In this document: in pieces, positions 18,659 through 28,084 of the stretch
How positions within the stretch are numbered: position 1 is the first letter of the stretch
Layout of the letters: each line of letters starts with the position of its first letter
From: Saccharospirillum sp.
Lineage (GTDB): Bacteria; Pseudomonadota; Gammaproteobacteria; Pseudomonadales; Natronospirillaceae
Assembly: GCA_022565595.1 (NCBI GenBank)
Contig: JAIUML010000005.1
Span: 62,001-126,000 of the forward strand
Direction of reading: 5' to 3'
DNA: 64,000 nt
Translations under genes and position numbers: made by a program
The notes under the pieces: model-generated
Told to the model about the DNA's origin: nothing
The model's input: the letters and a program-made list of their open reading frames with translations, nothing else
Databases searched by the model: none

Positions 18659-18665
18659 GCAGAGC

Positions 18666-19118
18666 TCACCTTTGTTTGAGGTTTAAAACGTCATCCGTTC
18701 CCTTGTTTGCCAGGGCATCAGCTCGTTCATTCCCAGGGTCACCCGAGTGCCCTTTTACCCAGTGCCACTCGATAGTGTGACGTTCGAGCTGCTGATCCAG
18801 ACTCTGCCACAGATCCTGATTTTTCACCGGCTTGCGTGCTGATGTCTTCCAACCATTGCGTTTCCAGCCGTCCATCCACTCCAGCACCCCTTTGCGAAGG
18901 TATTGAGAGTCCGTATAGATAGCGACCGTGCACGCTCTGTTCAGAGCCTTTAAGCCTTCAATGGCAGCGGTCATTTCCATCCGATTGTTGGTCGTCTCGG
19001 CTTCACCGCCATAAAGCTCCTTGACGTGCCGACCAGATTTCATCACAACGCCCCAACCACCTGGCCCCGGATTGCCGCGACAGGCACCATCCGTATAAAG
19101 GGTAACCTCACTCGCCAT
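18666..19118 (-). CDS. rnhA: Ribonuclease HI
   Basis: RNase HI degrades RNA in RNA-DNA hybrids, such as R-loops and primers. The 150-residue product has the catalytic acidic residues in [17 protein letters not shown] (Asp), [14 protein letters not shown] (Glu), YTDSQYL (Asp) and NERADALAN (Asp), plus the basic handle [22 protein letters not shown] 19118 is chosen because GGAG lies 8 bases upstream and [11 protein letters not shown] is the natural start. The start overlaps the end of the upstream methyltransferase gene, so translation is probably coupled. Confidence 0.97.
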   Translation of the reverse strand: MASEVTLYTDGACRGNPGPGGWGVVMKSGRHVKELYGGEAETTNNRMEMTAAIEGLKALNRACTVAIYTDSQYLRKGVLEWMDGWKRNGWKTSARKPVKNQDLWQSLDQQLERHTIEWHWVKGHSGDPGNERADALANKGTDDVLNLKQR

Positions 19119-19929
19119 TGTAGCGGCTCCGAACAATACGATTGGCCAGGCGGGAGTCGAGCACGCCTGGCGCCCTGAAGCGCGCCCTGCTGTTGATTCG
19201 ACCCGCCACCTGCTTACAGCCCACCAACAAATAGACAGCCCCGGTTGCTGGCATCATGAAGCGCTGAATGCGCCCCAGAAACCCAAGATGACGGGTCCAT
19301 TCGGGCTGTTTATAGGGAAGAGAAAAGTAGTGTTTTTCATGTCGCTCCAATTCAAAGTTCAATAGCTGCATCCAGTCGGCAACTCGGCCACTGCGAATAA
19401 AACGGGATCGCCAGACCCCCTGAGTCGGTTTTGATAAGGCCGCGCGCGCACCCCACAGACTGAAAGGGTTAAAGCCGATGATCACCAGAAGGCCACCCGG
19501 CTTGAGTACCATGGCGGCTTCTCGCACGGCCTGGTAGGGGTTGTCGCATTGATCGAGCGTATGGTGCATGAGCACCGCATCAATGCTTTCTGGTTCGAAT
19601 GGCAAGGCTTCCGGGTCCGAGCGCACAACAGGGCAAGCCGCCGTATTATCCAATTGTGTCACCAGGGCGCCACAACCATACAAACGACGTTCAAAGAGGG
19701 GGTCATAAAGGCCGGTATCGAGCTGAACCATGTGGGCACCGAACCGACCGGACAAAGCTTTGGCGACGAGGGCTCGCTCAGTTTCGACCAACGCCTGACC
19801 AACCACGCTTTGGTACCAGTCATGCATGGCGCGCTCCTGCACCCTGGCATCGGGCAGTTCATGTCGAAACCAGCGATTGAGTCTGTGTTGCAGTCGTTTC
19901 GCCAAAGCCACCCCTGATGGTATGAGCAT
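19108..19929 (-). CDS. Class I SAM-dependent methyltransferase (YafS-like)
   Basis: The 273-residue product has a methyltransferase fold with a shifted motif I ([10 protein letters not shown]), [25 protein letters not shown] (motif IV and post-IV), and [19 protein letters not shown]. It matches the YafS group that sits upstream of rnhA in many gammaproteobacteria; the substrate is unknown. The ATG has AGAGTGA just upstream. In E. coli and Pseudomonas gloB lies between mltD and this gene, but here the space to mltD is only 179 bases and gloB is absent. Confidence 0.85.
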   Translation of the reverse strand: MLIPSGVALAKRLQHRLNRWFRHELPDARVQERAMHDWYQSVVGQALVETERALVAKALSGRFGAHMVQLDTGLYDPLFERRLYGCGALVTQLDNTAACPVVRSDPEALPFEPESIDAVLMHHTLDQCDNPYQAVREAAMVLKPGGLLVIIGFNPFSLWGARAALSKPTQGVWRSRFIRSGRVADWMQLLNFELERHEKHYFSLPYKQPEWTRHLGFLGRIQRFMMPATGAVYLLVGCKQVAGRINSRARFRAPGVLDSRLANRIVRSRYNGE

Positions 19930-20108
19930 TCACTCTAACCGCTCATTCTATCAGGTTATTCAGGTATCGATGAAGGCAGAGTTGTGATTGTAAGCCCATT
20001 TTCTGCATTCATTCTGCGCTCAAACCGCAACCCGGGTTGCGACAAAGCAGCAGCCAACATAGAATCGACGGCTAACTTTTAATCCGCTCCCATACTGAAC
20101 CTACCTAT

Positions 20109-21767
20109 ATGACATCGACGCGACCGATTTTCACGCTCCTTTGTGCAGGCCTCCTGATGAGTGGCTGCAGTATTCTTAACTCGACCGAGACCGAAAAAGC
20201 AGCAGAAAGCGATGCCGAATTGCTCGAAGAGGTGATCACCACCTCCGATGATCCCGAAGCCCAGGCCGAACAGGTTGCCTTGTCAGACGAATGGCTCACG
20301 CAAGAAGGCCAACCAGAGTTGGCCGTCGAACCAGAACCATTCGACCCTTATGGACACTATGAAGACGACCTCTACCAGGTGATGCGCAAGAGCTTTCGCT
20401 TTGATCTGGATCGGGACAATAGCCGGATTGATGCTCAAATAAACTGGTATTCACGCCATCAGAGCTACTTTGACCGTGTCAGTGAACGCGCTAGTCGCTA
20501 CATGTTTCACATCGTCGGTGAGCTTGAAGCAAGAGACATGCCGCTTGATCTGGCCATGTTGCCTGTCGTGGAAAGCGCTTTTGACCCTTTCGCCTATTCT
20601 CACGGCAGTGCAGCGGGGATGTGGCAATTCATACCTTCAACCGGACGCATGTTCGACCTCAAGCAGGATTGGTGGTACGACGGCCGGCGAGACGTCATCG
20701 AGTCGACGCGTGCAGCGCTGGATTATCTACAAAGCCTCAATCGAATGTTTGACGGTGACTGGGAATTGGCTCTGGCAGCCTACAACTCAGGGCCAGGCAC
20801 GGTTCTCAGGGCCATTCGTAGAAATGAAGCCGACGGGTTGCCGACAGATTACTGGAACCTGCGGCTGCCGCGCGAAACCATGAATTATGTACCGAAGATG
20901 TATGCCCTGGCGAAAATCATTCACAGCCCCGAAGACTACGGTATCAACCTGCCCTACCTGTCGACCGAGCCCTTCTTTGAAGTGGTCGATGTTGGCGGTC
21001 AAATTGATCTGGCACAGGCTGCAGAATTGGCCGATATGAACCTCAGTGACCTCTATTTGCTGAACCCGGGCTTTAATCAATGGGCGACAGATCCGGATGG
21101 CCCCCATCGCCTGCTGGTCTATACAGACAAGGCAGAGGGATTTCGCGAACAGCTGGCCGACCTGCCACCCCAGGCCCGAATGACCTGGCAGCGGTACACC
21201 ATTGCTTCCGGTGATTCCTTGAGCACCATTGCCCAGCGTTTCAATGTCACCATTGACATGATTCGCCGCGCCAACGACTTGAACGGCAGCATCATCCGGG
21301 CGGGAGATGCCCTGATGATTCCAACCGCCAGTGCCGACCAGAGCGACTATTCTTTGAGCGCCAGTCAGCGCCTGGAGCGCAGGCAGAGCAATGCCGGCAG
21401 CAACAATCAGCATCGGGTCAACTATCAGGTGAAATCAGGTGATACCTTCTGGGATATTTCCAGGGCTCACGGAGTCAGCGTGCAGAACCTGGCACGATGG
21501 AACAATATGGCTCCAGGGGATGTGCTCAGACCAGGCCAGACTCTCGCCATCTGGGTCGAGCAGGCCAACAGCCATGCTGTCGTCAATGATCGAGAAGTCG
21601 TCCGCCGGGTTGGTTATACCGTCCGTCAGGGTGATTCGCTGTACCGGATTGCGAATCGATTCAACGTTCGTATTGCTGACATTGAGCGCTGGAACAGCAT
21701 CGATCAGAAGTATCTACAACCGGGTCAGACACTGACACTCTATGTGGATGTGACCCGGGTTCAGTAA
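20109..21767 (+). CDS. mltD: Membrane-bound lytic murein transglycosylase D with three LysM domains
   Basis: MltD cleaves peptidoglycan glycan strands from the outer membrane. The 552-residue product begins with a lipoprotein signal (LLCAGLLMSGCSIL, lipobox LMSGC). The SLT domain has the catalytic Glu in PVVESAFDPFAYSHGSAAGM and the motifs WQFIPSTGRMF and ALAAYNSGPGTV. Three LysM repeats follow: YTIASGDSLSTIAQRF, YQVKSGDTFWDISRAH and YTVRQGDSLYRIANRF. It is divergent from the methyltransferase-rnhA-dnaQ group, the usual location for mltD. Confidence 0.96.
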   Translation: MTSTRPIFTLLCAGLLMSGCSILNSTETEKAAESDAELLEEVITTSDDPEAQAEQVALSDEWLTQEGQPELAVEPEPFDPYGHYEDDLYQVMRKSFRFDLDRDNSRIDAQINWYSRHQSYFDRVSERASRYMFHIVGELEARDMPLDLAMLPVVESAFDPFAYSHGSAAGMWQFIPSTGRMFDLKQDWWYDGRRDVIESTRAALDYLQSLNRMFDGDWELALAAYNSGPGTVLRAIRRNEADGLPTDYWNLRLPRETMNYVPKMYALAKIIHSPEDYGINLPYLSTEPFFEVVDVGGQIDLAQAAELADMNLSDLYLLNPGFNQWATDPDGPHRLLVYTDKAEGFREQLADLPPQARMTWQRYTIASGDSLSTIAQRFNVTIDMIRRANDLNGSIIRAGDALMIPTASADQSDYSLSASQRLERRQSNAGSNNQHRVNYQVKSGDTFWDISRAHGVSVQNLARWNNMAPGDVLRPGQTLAIWVEQANSHAVVNDREVVRRVGYTVRQGDSLYRIANRFNVRIADIERWNSIDQKYLQPGQTLTLYVDVTRVQ

Positions 21768-21813
21768 CCCGGGTGGCCGTCGGTAAGGCATCCAGTCGTG
21801 GCTGCCTTACCGA
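21753..21813. terminator. Two stacked hairpins between mltD and sohB
   Basis: The first hairpin, ACCCGGGTT/AACCCGGGT with a 4-base loop (21753-21774), includes the mltD stop codon. The second, TCGGTAAGGCA/TGCCTTACCGA with a 12-base loop (21780-21813), ends 3 bases before the sohB stop. The region probably serves as a bidirectional end for two convergent genes. Neither arm has a strong T tract. Confidence 0.6.
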
Positions 21814-21816
21814 TAA

Positions 21817-22821
21817 TCAGGGAAGCCAGCGCTGGAACAGGCGATTGAGTACGTCGTCTTGCATGGAGCCAAAGATCTTCTTCAGACGCCCTTCCAGCTT
21901 CTGTTTCGGTTGCCATTTGACACTGATGACGTCTCTCGTCTTGCACTGCGGTATCAGGTAGGCATCGCTGGTCTGAATATCATCAACCAGACCCAACTCC
22001 AGTGCATCCTCAGCCAGCCAGAAATCCCCTTCTGTTACTCGATCCAGATCCAGCTGTGGCCGGTAGCGCCCAACCAACTGCTTGAAGCGCAAATGAATCG
22101 CCTTCAGGTCGCCCAGGAATTTTTCCCGTCCTTCCTCGGTCTTTTCACCCATAAGGGTCAAAGGTGCCTTATGCTTGCCGGCGGTCAGCACCTCAACATC
22201 GACATCGTGTCGCTTCAGGAAGTTGTGGATATTGGGAACCTGAGCAAGAACACCTATAGAGCCGACCATGGCAAAGGGGGCTGCTATGATGCGATCTGCA
22301 ACACAGGCCATCATATAACCTCCACTGGCCGCCACCTTGTCGACGCAAACGGTCAGCTTCAAACCCGCATCGCGTATGCGCGCTAACTGAGAAGCCGCAA
22401 GGCCATAGCCAGACACGGCTCCGCCTGGACTTTCCACCAGCACAACCACCTCATCCGTGCGCTCCGCTACTTGCAACAACGCATTGATTTCGCGCCTCAG
22501 GTTATCCACCTGACTGGCCTGGATGTCACCCTTGAACTGCAACACCCAAAGTCGAGCCTTGAGTTGCCCTGCTTCTGCTTTAGCACGTTCTTTATCTTTT
22601 TTGTGCTGTGCCTTGAGCGCCTTTTTTTCCAGCACCTCTTCACGAATCCCATCAGCCAGCTTGCCGAGATCATCATTCAGGTTTTTGACCAGAAGCCTCC
22701 CCTGATTTGAAGCCGCACCAGCGCCGCCTCGACTGATTCGGGCAATAGTGGTCACCAAAATGATCAGCACAACAAGCACAGTGACTGCCTTTAACAAGAA
22801 CAACAGATATTCCGACCACAC
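21817..22821 (-). CDS. sohB: Signal-peptide-peptidase-like S49 inner-membrane protease
   Basis: SohB is a serine protease of the inner membrane facing the periplasm. The 334-residue product has an N-terminal membrane anchor (LLKAVTVLVVLIILVTTIARI) and a charged helical linker rich in Lys/Glu/Ala. The S49 core shows VVLVESPGGAVSGYGLAASQL and DKVAASGGYMMACVADRIIAAP, where Ser in ASGGYMM is the nucleophile. A lysine partner lies downstream in the LTAGKHKAPLTLMGEKTEEGREKF region. It is convergent with mltD and divergent from the SCP2 protein. Confidence 0.93.
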   Translation of the reverse strand: MWSEYLLFLLKAVTVLVVLIILVTTIARISRGGAGAASNQGRLLVKNLNDDLGKLADGIREEVLEKKALKAQHKKDKERAKAEAGQLKARLWVLQFKGDIQASQVDNLRREINALLQVAERTDEVVVLVESPGGAVSGYGLAASQLARIRDAGLKLTVCVDKVAASGGYMMACVADRIIAAPFAMVGSIGVLAQVPNIHNFLKRHDVDVEVLTAGKHKAPLTLMGEKTEEGREKFLGDLKAIHLRFKQLVGRYRPQLDLDRVTEGDFWLAEDALELGLVDDIQTSDAYLIPQCKTRDVISVKWQPKQKLEGRLKKIFGSMQDDVLNRLFQRWLP

Positions 22822-22931
22822 GGCCCTTACCTCCTATTTAAACTGATGTTTCAAACAATCGTTTGATTTTATACAAAAGCGCTTCTACAATGCCTCCTGA
22901 TCGAAAAACACACATCAAGCAGGAGACTCCA

Positions 22932-23246
22932 ATGAGCTCAGTGGCAGACTTGTTCAGCAACATTCAGTCCCAATTCAATCCCAGCGCCGCAGCCGGCATG
23001 GATGTTGTCTTTCAGTTCAACATAGAAGACGCCGACACCTACCACCTCATCGTGAAGGACGGCCAGTGTGAATTGGTAGAGGGTGAGCATCAAGACCCAT
23101 CCGTCACTTTGATCATGAACTCGGAAACCTTGCAGGAAATCGTATCGGGCGATCTAAACGGCATGCAGGCCTTCATGGCCGGTCGTCTGAGAACCGAAGG
23201 TGACATGATGCTGGCTACCCGTCTATCTGATCTGTTCTCACTCTGA
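22932..23246 (+). CDS. SCP2 sterol-binding domain protein
   Basis: The 104-residue cytoplasmic protein is a stand-alone SCP2 domain: MDVVFQFNIEDADTYHLIVKDG, then DPSVTLIMNSETLQEIVSGDLNGMQAFMAGRLRTEGDMMLA. SCP2 domains bind lipids or acyl-CoA, and bacterial copies are often near fatty acid genes; the true ligand here is unknown. ATG 22932 is chosen over one at 22863 because AGGAGA precedes it with suitable spacing. The gene ends inside the last codons of the convergent membrane-protein gene (9-base overlap). Confidence 0.88.
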   Translation: MSSVADLFSNIQSQFNPSAAAGMDVVFQFNIEDADTYHLIVKDGQCELVEGEHQDPSVTLIMNSETLQEIVSGDLNGMQAFMAGRLRTEGDMMLATRLSDLFSL

Positions 23247-23894
23247 GAACCATTGCCCAACGGCAAGTCGGGCCGGCTCGTTTACCGGCCTGGCGATCAG
23301 CCCTCTGGGCGTAAGTCGAACTTCAAATATCCCCCCATCGACCATGGGCAAATAGGCAGCGCTACCAAAGCGAGCATCTACCCAGGGAAGCCAGGGCGTC
23401 AACTCATCGACACCCAATCGGCCCTCTGAGGTCAACCCGTACACCGTCCTTTGAGCACTACGCTCCTGCTCCAACTGGGTAAAACGGCCAGATATCCGCT
23501 CCAGGCGATAGACGGGCTCCATGCCCAGTACCGTTAGTGGCCCTTGCCAGGTCAAGACTTTTGCGTCGACCTGCCATTCATCGCCATTCAATTCAAACGC
23601 ATGCAGTGTTGGCCTGACAACGGTTGACACTTGAGCTTCATAGCGCTGTGGCGCCAATTGGTTAAAGGAAACAGTGGCTACGACTGATTCCTGACTGAGG
23701 GCGCGGTATGCAGACAAGTCAAAGGCGAGATAGCCACCAACACCGACCAGCCCTACGCAAACCAGCCCGGTCATTCCGCGTGCAAACCCCATCAGCCATA
23801 CACGGCTGAATAATAGTCTGCCGGAAAAATAGAGCAGCAGTGCAACCAGAGGCAGGAACAGGATCAGTAGTGGCCAGAACATCATGATGAACAT
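23238..23894 (-). CDS. Hypothetical membrane protein
   Basis: The 218-residue product has two close N-terminal transmembrane helices (MMFWPLLILFLPLVALLLYF and GMTGLVCVGLVGVGGYLAF). About 160 residues follow, likely periplasmic and beta-rich (QRYEAQVSTVVRPTLHAFELNGDEWQVDAKVLTW). Similar proteins beside fimL in Pseudomonas are sometimes labelled multidrug transporter, but I see nothing here that supports transport. It follows fimL by 15 bases, so the two are probably co-transcribed. ATG 23894 has GAGGG just upstream. Confidence 0.65.
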   Translation of the reverse strand: MFIMMFWPLLILFLPLVALLLYFSGRLLFSRVWLMGFARGMTGLVCVGLVGVGGYLAFDLSAYRALSQESVVATVSFNQLAPQRYEAQVSTVVRPTLHAFELNGDEWQVDAKVLTWQGPLTVLGMEPVYRLERISGRFTQLEQERSAQRTVYGLTSEGRLGVDELTPWLPWVDARFGSAAYLPMVDGGIFEVRLTPRGLIARPVNEPARLAVGQWFSE

Positions 23895-23909
23895 CAGCCC
23901 TCAGGCAGG

Positions 23910-25565
23910 TTATACAGCCAGGGAGGAAAGGCTGTGTTTTGCCAACTTGAGAATGTCTTCATTCTCGGTATCGTTCAACAAGCCCTCAAGGAAGAACTCA
24001 AGGCTGGACAAGGCATCGGCAAAGTGTTCGATTTTCTTGACTTCTACCATAGTGCCCGCTTCTGACAGATCTCGCTCAACAAAGCGTATGGCCCCTGCAA
24101 TCAGCTTTGCCGCTGCTTCGCTGTTCAAGAAAATCAGCGCACCCTTTACACCCTTCAGCGTGGGCACTACGTTGGCGAGATGGAGTTTGTCTCCCTGCGA
24201 ATCCATGTAGGCCGTTATGGCACGTTTCGCCAGGGCAAGACCACTCTCGGCTTCATCAATGAGCACGACTCTTGCCTCATGCAATTGAGCCAGGGCGGCC
24301 TTGTTTTCATTACTGCCATCCAACTGCCCTTTGCCTTGCAATATTCGCGACAAGGCACTCTCGGCATAGAGCACTGAATCCGCAATTTTTAACAACTGGT
24401 CGTCGGTAGGGGCGGCATTATCAGCCCAACCGGAAATAATATTCGCTTGTTGCTTCAGAACGTTTGCCGGGCTCTGCAACCCAAGCATGACATAGACGTC
24501 GGCGACTTTGGCCATTCGCGTCTGGAGGTCGCGCGCAGAAAAACCACCGTCGCGGCGAGCCGCCTGATCGACCGTATCCTTTATGGCGACAATATCGTCT
24601 TTCAGGGCTTCAGACACACTGACCAGAACACTGCGCCCCGGACTGAACAACAACTGGCGCTGCTCTTCGAGTGTCGTTTCGGTGTAAGGCAAGCGCGGCA
24701 GCTTGTAGAACTTGATCACCTGGCGTGCACGAAGGCTTTCGGATTGGTTGAGGGCCAACAGAAACAAGAATTCCTTCATCAATGGCAATGAAGGCTGACG
24801 CTCCAAAGTTTTAGGCGCTCCGGTGATGAGGTCCTTCAGGTGACGATCCAACTGCGCGAAGAGCAGCTTTCTGGTGCCCGTCATCCCGGCACCCTGCTGA
24901 GCCATCGACTCAAGAGCACCAGAAGCAACCCACCAAAGCGGTGCGCAGGGTGCATTTGCCAGCAATTGGTCGATTCGATTCAAAGCAAGACCCATATATC
25001 GATAGGCACCTGCGGTGCGCTCGCCACGTATCAGATGCAGCAGGCCAGCTTGATACATATGCCGGAACTTTTTCAATTGACGCACCACATCGGCGCTGAA
25101 TTTGAAAGGTTTTGTGGCTGAAGGCTTGCCTGGTTTGAAACTGAAGTAGAAAAAGTGGCCCTCGCCCAACTGCCCGACACCGCGCGCTTTGCGCATCTTG
25201 TTGATGGTTGGCAATAGCACAGCTGGTATGGCTTTTTTGCCAAGACTCAGGAACTCGAGATAGCGACTCAGGATCATCAAGGACTGGCTGATCGCGTCCA
25301 GCTTAGGCTTGACAAGATCGCTGCTGACGGACTCGTTTGCGGGTATGGCGTTGATCAAGGCATTGAATTCATCGCAAAGGACAACAGCACCCTCTTCCTC
25401 GAGCACCTGGAAGATGCCACGAACCTGGCCAATCAAATCCTGTGCAGAGGCTAATTGGGACAAATCGCTGGCGTCTTCACTGAACCCTTCCAGTGCCAAC
25501 TGGGCCTGCTGTAGCGTGGCCTCCAGTTCTGTTTTTAGTACTTCCTTCGACGTCGCTGTATTCAT
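23910..25565 (-). CDS. fimL: FimL-like protein, pilus/virulence regulator related to ChpA N-terminus
   Basis: The 551-residue soluble, helical protein has the length and character of Pseudomonas FimL. FimL resembles the N-terminal Hpt-like part of ChpA and raises cyclic AMP to support type IV pilus function. Characteristic stretches include FFYFSFKPGKPSATKPFKFSADV, LGLQSPANVLKQQANIISGW, and the repeated helical hairpins with AESALSRIL and GALIFLNSEAAAKLIAGAIRFVERD. No phospho-acceptor histidine motif is evident, as in FimL. The genomic neighbourhood (lexA, dnaQ, rnhA, mltD) agrees with the Pseudomonas fimL region. The name is by resemblance. Confidence 0.75.
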   Translation of the reverse strand: MNTATSKEVLKTELEATLQQAQLALEGFSEDASDLSQLASAQDLIGQVRGIFQVLEEEGAVVLCDEFNALINAIPANESVSSDLVKPKLDAISQSLMILSRYLEFLSLGKKAIPAVLLPTINKMRKARGVGQLGEGHFFYFSFKPGKPSATKPFKFSADVVRQLKKFRHMYQAGLLHLIRGERTAGAYRYMGLALNRIDQLLANAPCAPLWWVASGALESMAQQGAGMTGTRKLLFAQLDRHLKDLITGAPKTLERQPSLPLMKEFLFLLALNQSESLRARQVIKFYKLPRLPYTETTLEEQRQLLFSPGRSVLVSVSEALKDDIVAIKDTVDQAARRDGGFSARDLQTRMAKVADVYVMLGLQSPANVLKQQANIISGWADNAAPTDDQLLKIADSVLYAESALSRILQGKGQLDGSNENKAALAQLHEARVVLIDEAESGLALAKRAITAYMDSQGDKLHLANVVPTLKGVKGALIFLNSEAAAKLIAGAIRFVERDLSEAGTMVEVKKIEHFADALSSLEFFLEGLLNDTENEDILKLAKHSLSSLAV

Positions 25566-25889
25566 CGTTCAAAAACCTTGTCAGGAAACTTTGGCCCGAC
25601 TGACCCGTACTCAGACAGTGACCTTGATGCAAAACCAGCCAAGGTTAGTCTGAGACTGCTCATACCCATCGCGCAATACGCCATCTTTGTCAGGGACTCT
25701 AGGCGCTAAGGGTGTCGATATAGCCTGCTGGCCGAATAGTATAACCCGCTCGCATAGACTTCATCAGTGTTCCACACTCTTTTTGTTAATAAAAGCACAT
25801 ATTTAGCGACGAAAGTGAAAGTTATCCCTGAAAACCTCCTTGAAGGGTTGACAAAGCCAGGAAAAAGTATGGACATGTATCGACCTTAT
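25566..25889. other. Intergenic region upstream of fimL and dusA
   Basis: This stretch between the divergent fimL and dusA genes holds no convincing gene. It becomes AT-rich after 25780 and carries a TTGACA at 25848-25853 without a good -10 partner. A promoter for fimL presumably lies in the left part, but I cannot point to it. Confidence 0.5.
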
Positions 25890-25919
25890 CTGTCAGTAGC
25901 ATACAAAAAACGCTATACT
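25890..25919 (+). promoter_or_regulatory. Candidate sigma-70 promoter of dusA
   Basis: CTGTCA (25890-25895), an 18-base spacer and TATACT (25914-25919) resemble a sigma-70 promoter. Transcription would begin near 25926, which favours the dusA start at 25963 (leader of about 37 bases with a ribosome site) over the TTG at 25936. Confidence 0.6.
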
Positions 25920-25962
25920 AACGGCCAAATTTTATTTGAACTGCAACTTGTCGGAGCCCTTC

Positions 25963-26988
25963 TTGCCCTACCCGCACCGTTTTTCTGTTGCTCCGATGAT
26001 GGACTGGACTACCAGCACATGTCGGCAATTTCATCGTCTGTTCACATCAAATGCTCTGCTCTACACTGAAATGGTGACCACCGGTGCCATTATCCATGGC
26101 GGGGCCGAACGATTCCTGCGCTACGATGACTCTGAACACCCTTTGGCGTTGCAGCTCGGCGGCAGCGATGCCAAAGAACTTGGCCACTGTGCCAAATTGG
26201 CCAACGACTGGGGTTATGATGAAGTCAACCTGAACGCCGGCTGCCCTTCTGACCGAGTCCAGAATGGTATGATTGGCGCCATCCTGATGGGACATTCCCG
26301 CCTGGTTGCAGACGCCATTGCCGCTATGCGTGACGCCTCTGATGTGCCGGTAACGATCAAGCATCGTCTTGGCATAGACGACCTGGACAGCTATGAATTC
26401 CTGAGAGATTTCGTCGGCACTGTTGCCGAAGCAGGCTGTAACACCTTTATCGTTCATGCTCGCAAAGCCATCTTGAAGGGTTTAAGCCCCAAGGAAAATC
26501 GGGATATTCCGCCGCTGGATTACCAGCGTGTGAAGAGATTGAAACAAGAGATGCCGCACCTGAACATCATTCTCAACGGCGGGCTGAAAGACCACCAACA
26601 CTGCCTGTCCTTACTGGCTGATGGCATCGATGGCGTCATGATGGGCCGCGAAGCCTACCAGAACCCCTGGTTATTGCAGCAAGTCGATGCGCTCTACTAC
26701 GACCGCAAGCCCCCCGTTTCAGAGCAGGCCGAACTGGTTGATCGCTATCTGCAATGGATCCAGCAGGGCTGCCGCAGCGGAACCCCATTGAAACATCTGG
26801 CGCGACACGGCCTGGGGTTGTTTCAAGGCCAGCCGGGGGCCAAACGTTATCGACGCTTGCTCAGCGAAGGGATGCATCATTCCGTGGCCGGGCCCGAATT
26901 AATGCAGCTTGCCTTGTCTCAGATTTCCCTACGCCAGGGTAACGACGAGAGTCCGAACCTGCTAACTGAATCCATAACCACTGCCTAA
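25963..26988 (+). CDS. dusA: tRNA-dihydrouridine(20/20a) synthase
   Basis: DusA reduces U20/U20a in tRNA D-loops using FMN and NADPH. The product carries [58 protein letters not shown] (catalytic Cys) and [11 protein letters not shown], all typical of DusA rather than DusB or DusC. The FMN phosphate region is LNGGLKD and [17 protein letters not shown] prefer TTG 25963 because GGAG lies 6 bases upstream and the candidate promoter fits. TTG 25936 would add nine residues. talB follows after 28 bases and is probably in the same operon. Confidence 0.94.
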   Translation: MPYPHRFSVAPMMDWTTSTCRQFHRLFTSNALLYTEMVTTGAIIHGGAERFLRYDDSEHPLALQLGGSDAKELGHCAKLANDWGYDEVNLNAGCPSDRVQNGMIGAILMGHSRLVADAIAAMRDASDVPVTIKHRLGIDDLDSYEFLRDFVGTVAEAGCNTFIVHARKAILKGLSPKENRDIPPLDYQRVKRLKQEMPHLNIILNGGLKDHQHCLSLLADGIDGVMMGREAYQNPWLLQQVDALYYDRKPPVSEQAELVDRYLQWIQQGCRSGTPLKHLARHGLGLFQGQPGAKRYRRLLSEGMHHSVAGPELMQLALSQISLRQGNDESPNLLTESITTA

Positions 26989-27016
26989 TGGCAAAGACAG
27001 AGATGCGAGACCCTTT

Positions 27017-27940
27017 ATGAATAAACTCGAACAGCTCAAGGAATACACCGTCATAGTGGCCGATACCGGCGAACTCGAGGCAATAAAGAAATTCAAGCCT
27101 CAGGATGCAACAACGAACCCATCTTTGGTTCTCAAGGCCGTTGAAGGCGGACATTACGACGCTCTGATCGACGAGTGCATGGCGAAAGGCAACTCTTTTG
27201 AAGACGGCATCGATCGTCTGATTACACGCATCGGTCAGGAAATCCTGAAAGAAGTTCCAGGCTATGTCTCAACAGAAGTCGATGCTCGGCTATCCTTTGA
27301 TACAGAAGCAACACTGACCAAAGCACGCCGACTGATTCAACTCTACGAAGCCGATGGATGGGGCCGCGACCGTATTCTGATCAAGATCGCCAGCACCTGG
27401 GAAGGCATTCAGGCGGCCAGAGTGCTGCAGCAGGAAGGCATTCGATGCAACATGACATTGCTGTTTGCGATGGAGCAAGCTCAAGCCTGTGCAGACGCCA
27501 ATGCAACGCTGATATCGCCCTTTGTTGGCCGCATCCTTGATTGGTACAAGAAGGATACCGGACAGGACTACAGCGCCGAGACAGACCCTGGTGTTGTCAG
27601 CGTAAAAGAAATCTACAACCACTATAAAGGGTTTGGCTACGAAACCATTGTTATGGGCGCCAGCTTTCGCAATACCGGGGAAATTGAAGCCCTGGCCGGT
27701 TGTGACAGGCTGACCATCAGCCCGGCCTTGCTGGAAGAGCTGAGTCAGGACAACGGCGCACTGGAGCGTGCCCTGCAGCCAGAGCGCGGCAGCTCAGAGC
27801 GACCGACCCCTATCAGTGAAAGTGCATTCCGTCTGGGCATGAACAACAACCCCATGGCCACCGAGAAGCTGGCTGAAGGGATCCGGAAGTTCATTGAAGA
27901 TCAGATAAAAATGGAAATTCTGGTCAAGTCCCATATCTGA
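27017..27940 (+). CDS. talB: Transaldolase
   Basis: Transaldolase moves a dihydroxyacetone unit between sugar phosphates in the pentose phosphate pathway. The 307-residue product has [30 protein letters not shown], the Schiff-base lysine in [41 protein letters not shown] and [12 protein letters not shown], and fits the TalA/TalB class closely. A GC-rich hairpin follows. It stands 28 bases after dusA and 144 bases before the Tus homologue. Confidence 0.97.
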   Translation: MNKLEQLKEYTVIVADTGELEAIKKFKPQDATTNPSLVLKAVEGGHYDALIDECMAKGNSFEDGIDRLITRIGQEILKEVPGYVSTEVDARLSFDTEATLTKARRLIQLYEADGWGRDRILIKIASTWEGIQAARVLQQEGIRCNMTLLFAMEQAQACADANATLISPFVGRILDWYKKDTGQDYSAETDPGVVSVKEIYNHYKGFGYETIVMGASFRNTGEIEALAGCDRLTISPALLEELSQDNGALERALQPERGSSERPTPISESAFRLGMNNNPMATEKLAEGIRKFIEDQIKMEILVKSHI

Positions 27941-27953
27941 AGCCTGAATGCCC

Positions 27954-27974
27954 GAGGAGGGCCTGGCCCTCCTC
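27954..27974 (+). terminator. Hairpin after talB
   Basis: GAGGAGGG and CCCTCCTC pair around a 5-base loop, 13 bases past the talB stop. The following sequence is pyrimidine-rich but not a clean T run, so termination strength is uncertain. Confidence 0.55.
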
Positions 27975-28025
27975 CACCTCTCCCGCCCTTTGTTAGCCGA
28001 TCCAACCTTGACTCCTGTTTGAAGA

Positions 28026-28054
28026 TTGTCTCTTAGACAACCAGTGCCTATACT
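28026..28054 (+). promoter_or_regulatory. Promoter and overlapping palindrome of the tus-like gene
   Basis: TTGTCT (28026-28031), a 17-base spacer and TATACT (28049-28054) form a sigma-70 promoter 31 bases before the start codon. The -35 hexamer is one arm of an inverted repeat, TTGTCT-CTT-AGACAA (28026-28040). A related CTAGACACAAC lies at 28053-28063. The palindrome is placed to repress the promoter; whether the encoded protein binds it is unknown. Confidence 0.6.
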
Positions 28055-28084
28055 AGACACAACCCATATAGATAACGGTATAAA

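Noticed and set aside
25767-26069. 100-codon plus-strand frame ahead of dusA
   Set aside because: It overlaps the dusA start in another frame, covers the candidate promoter and lacks a good start site.
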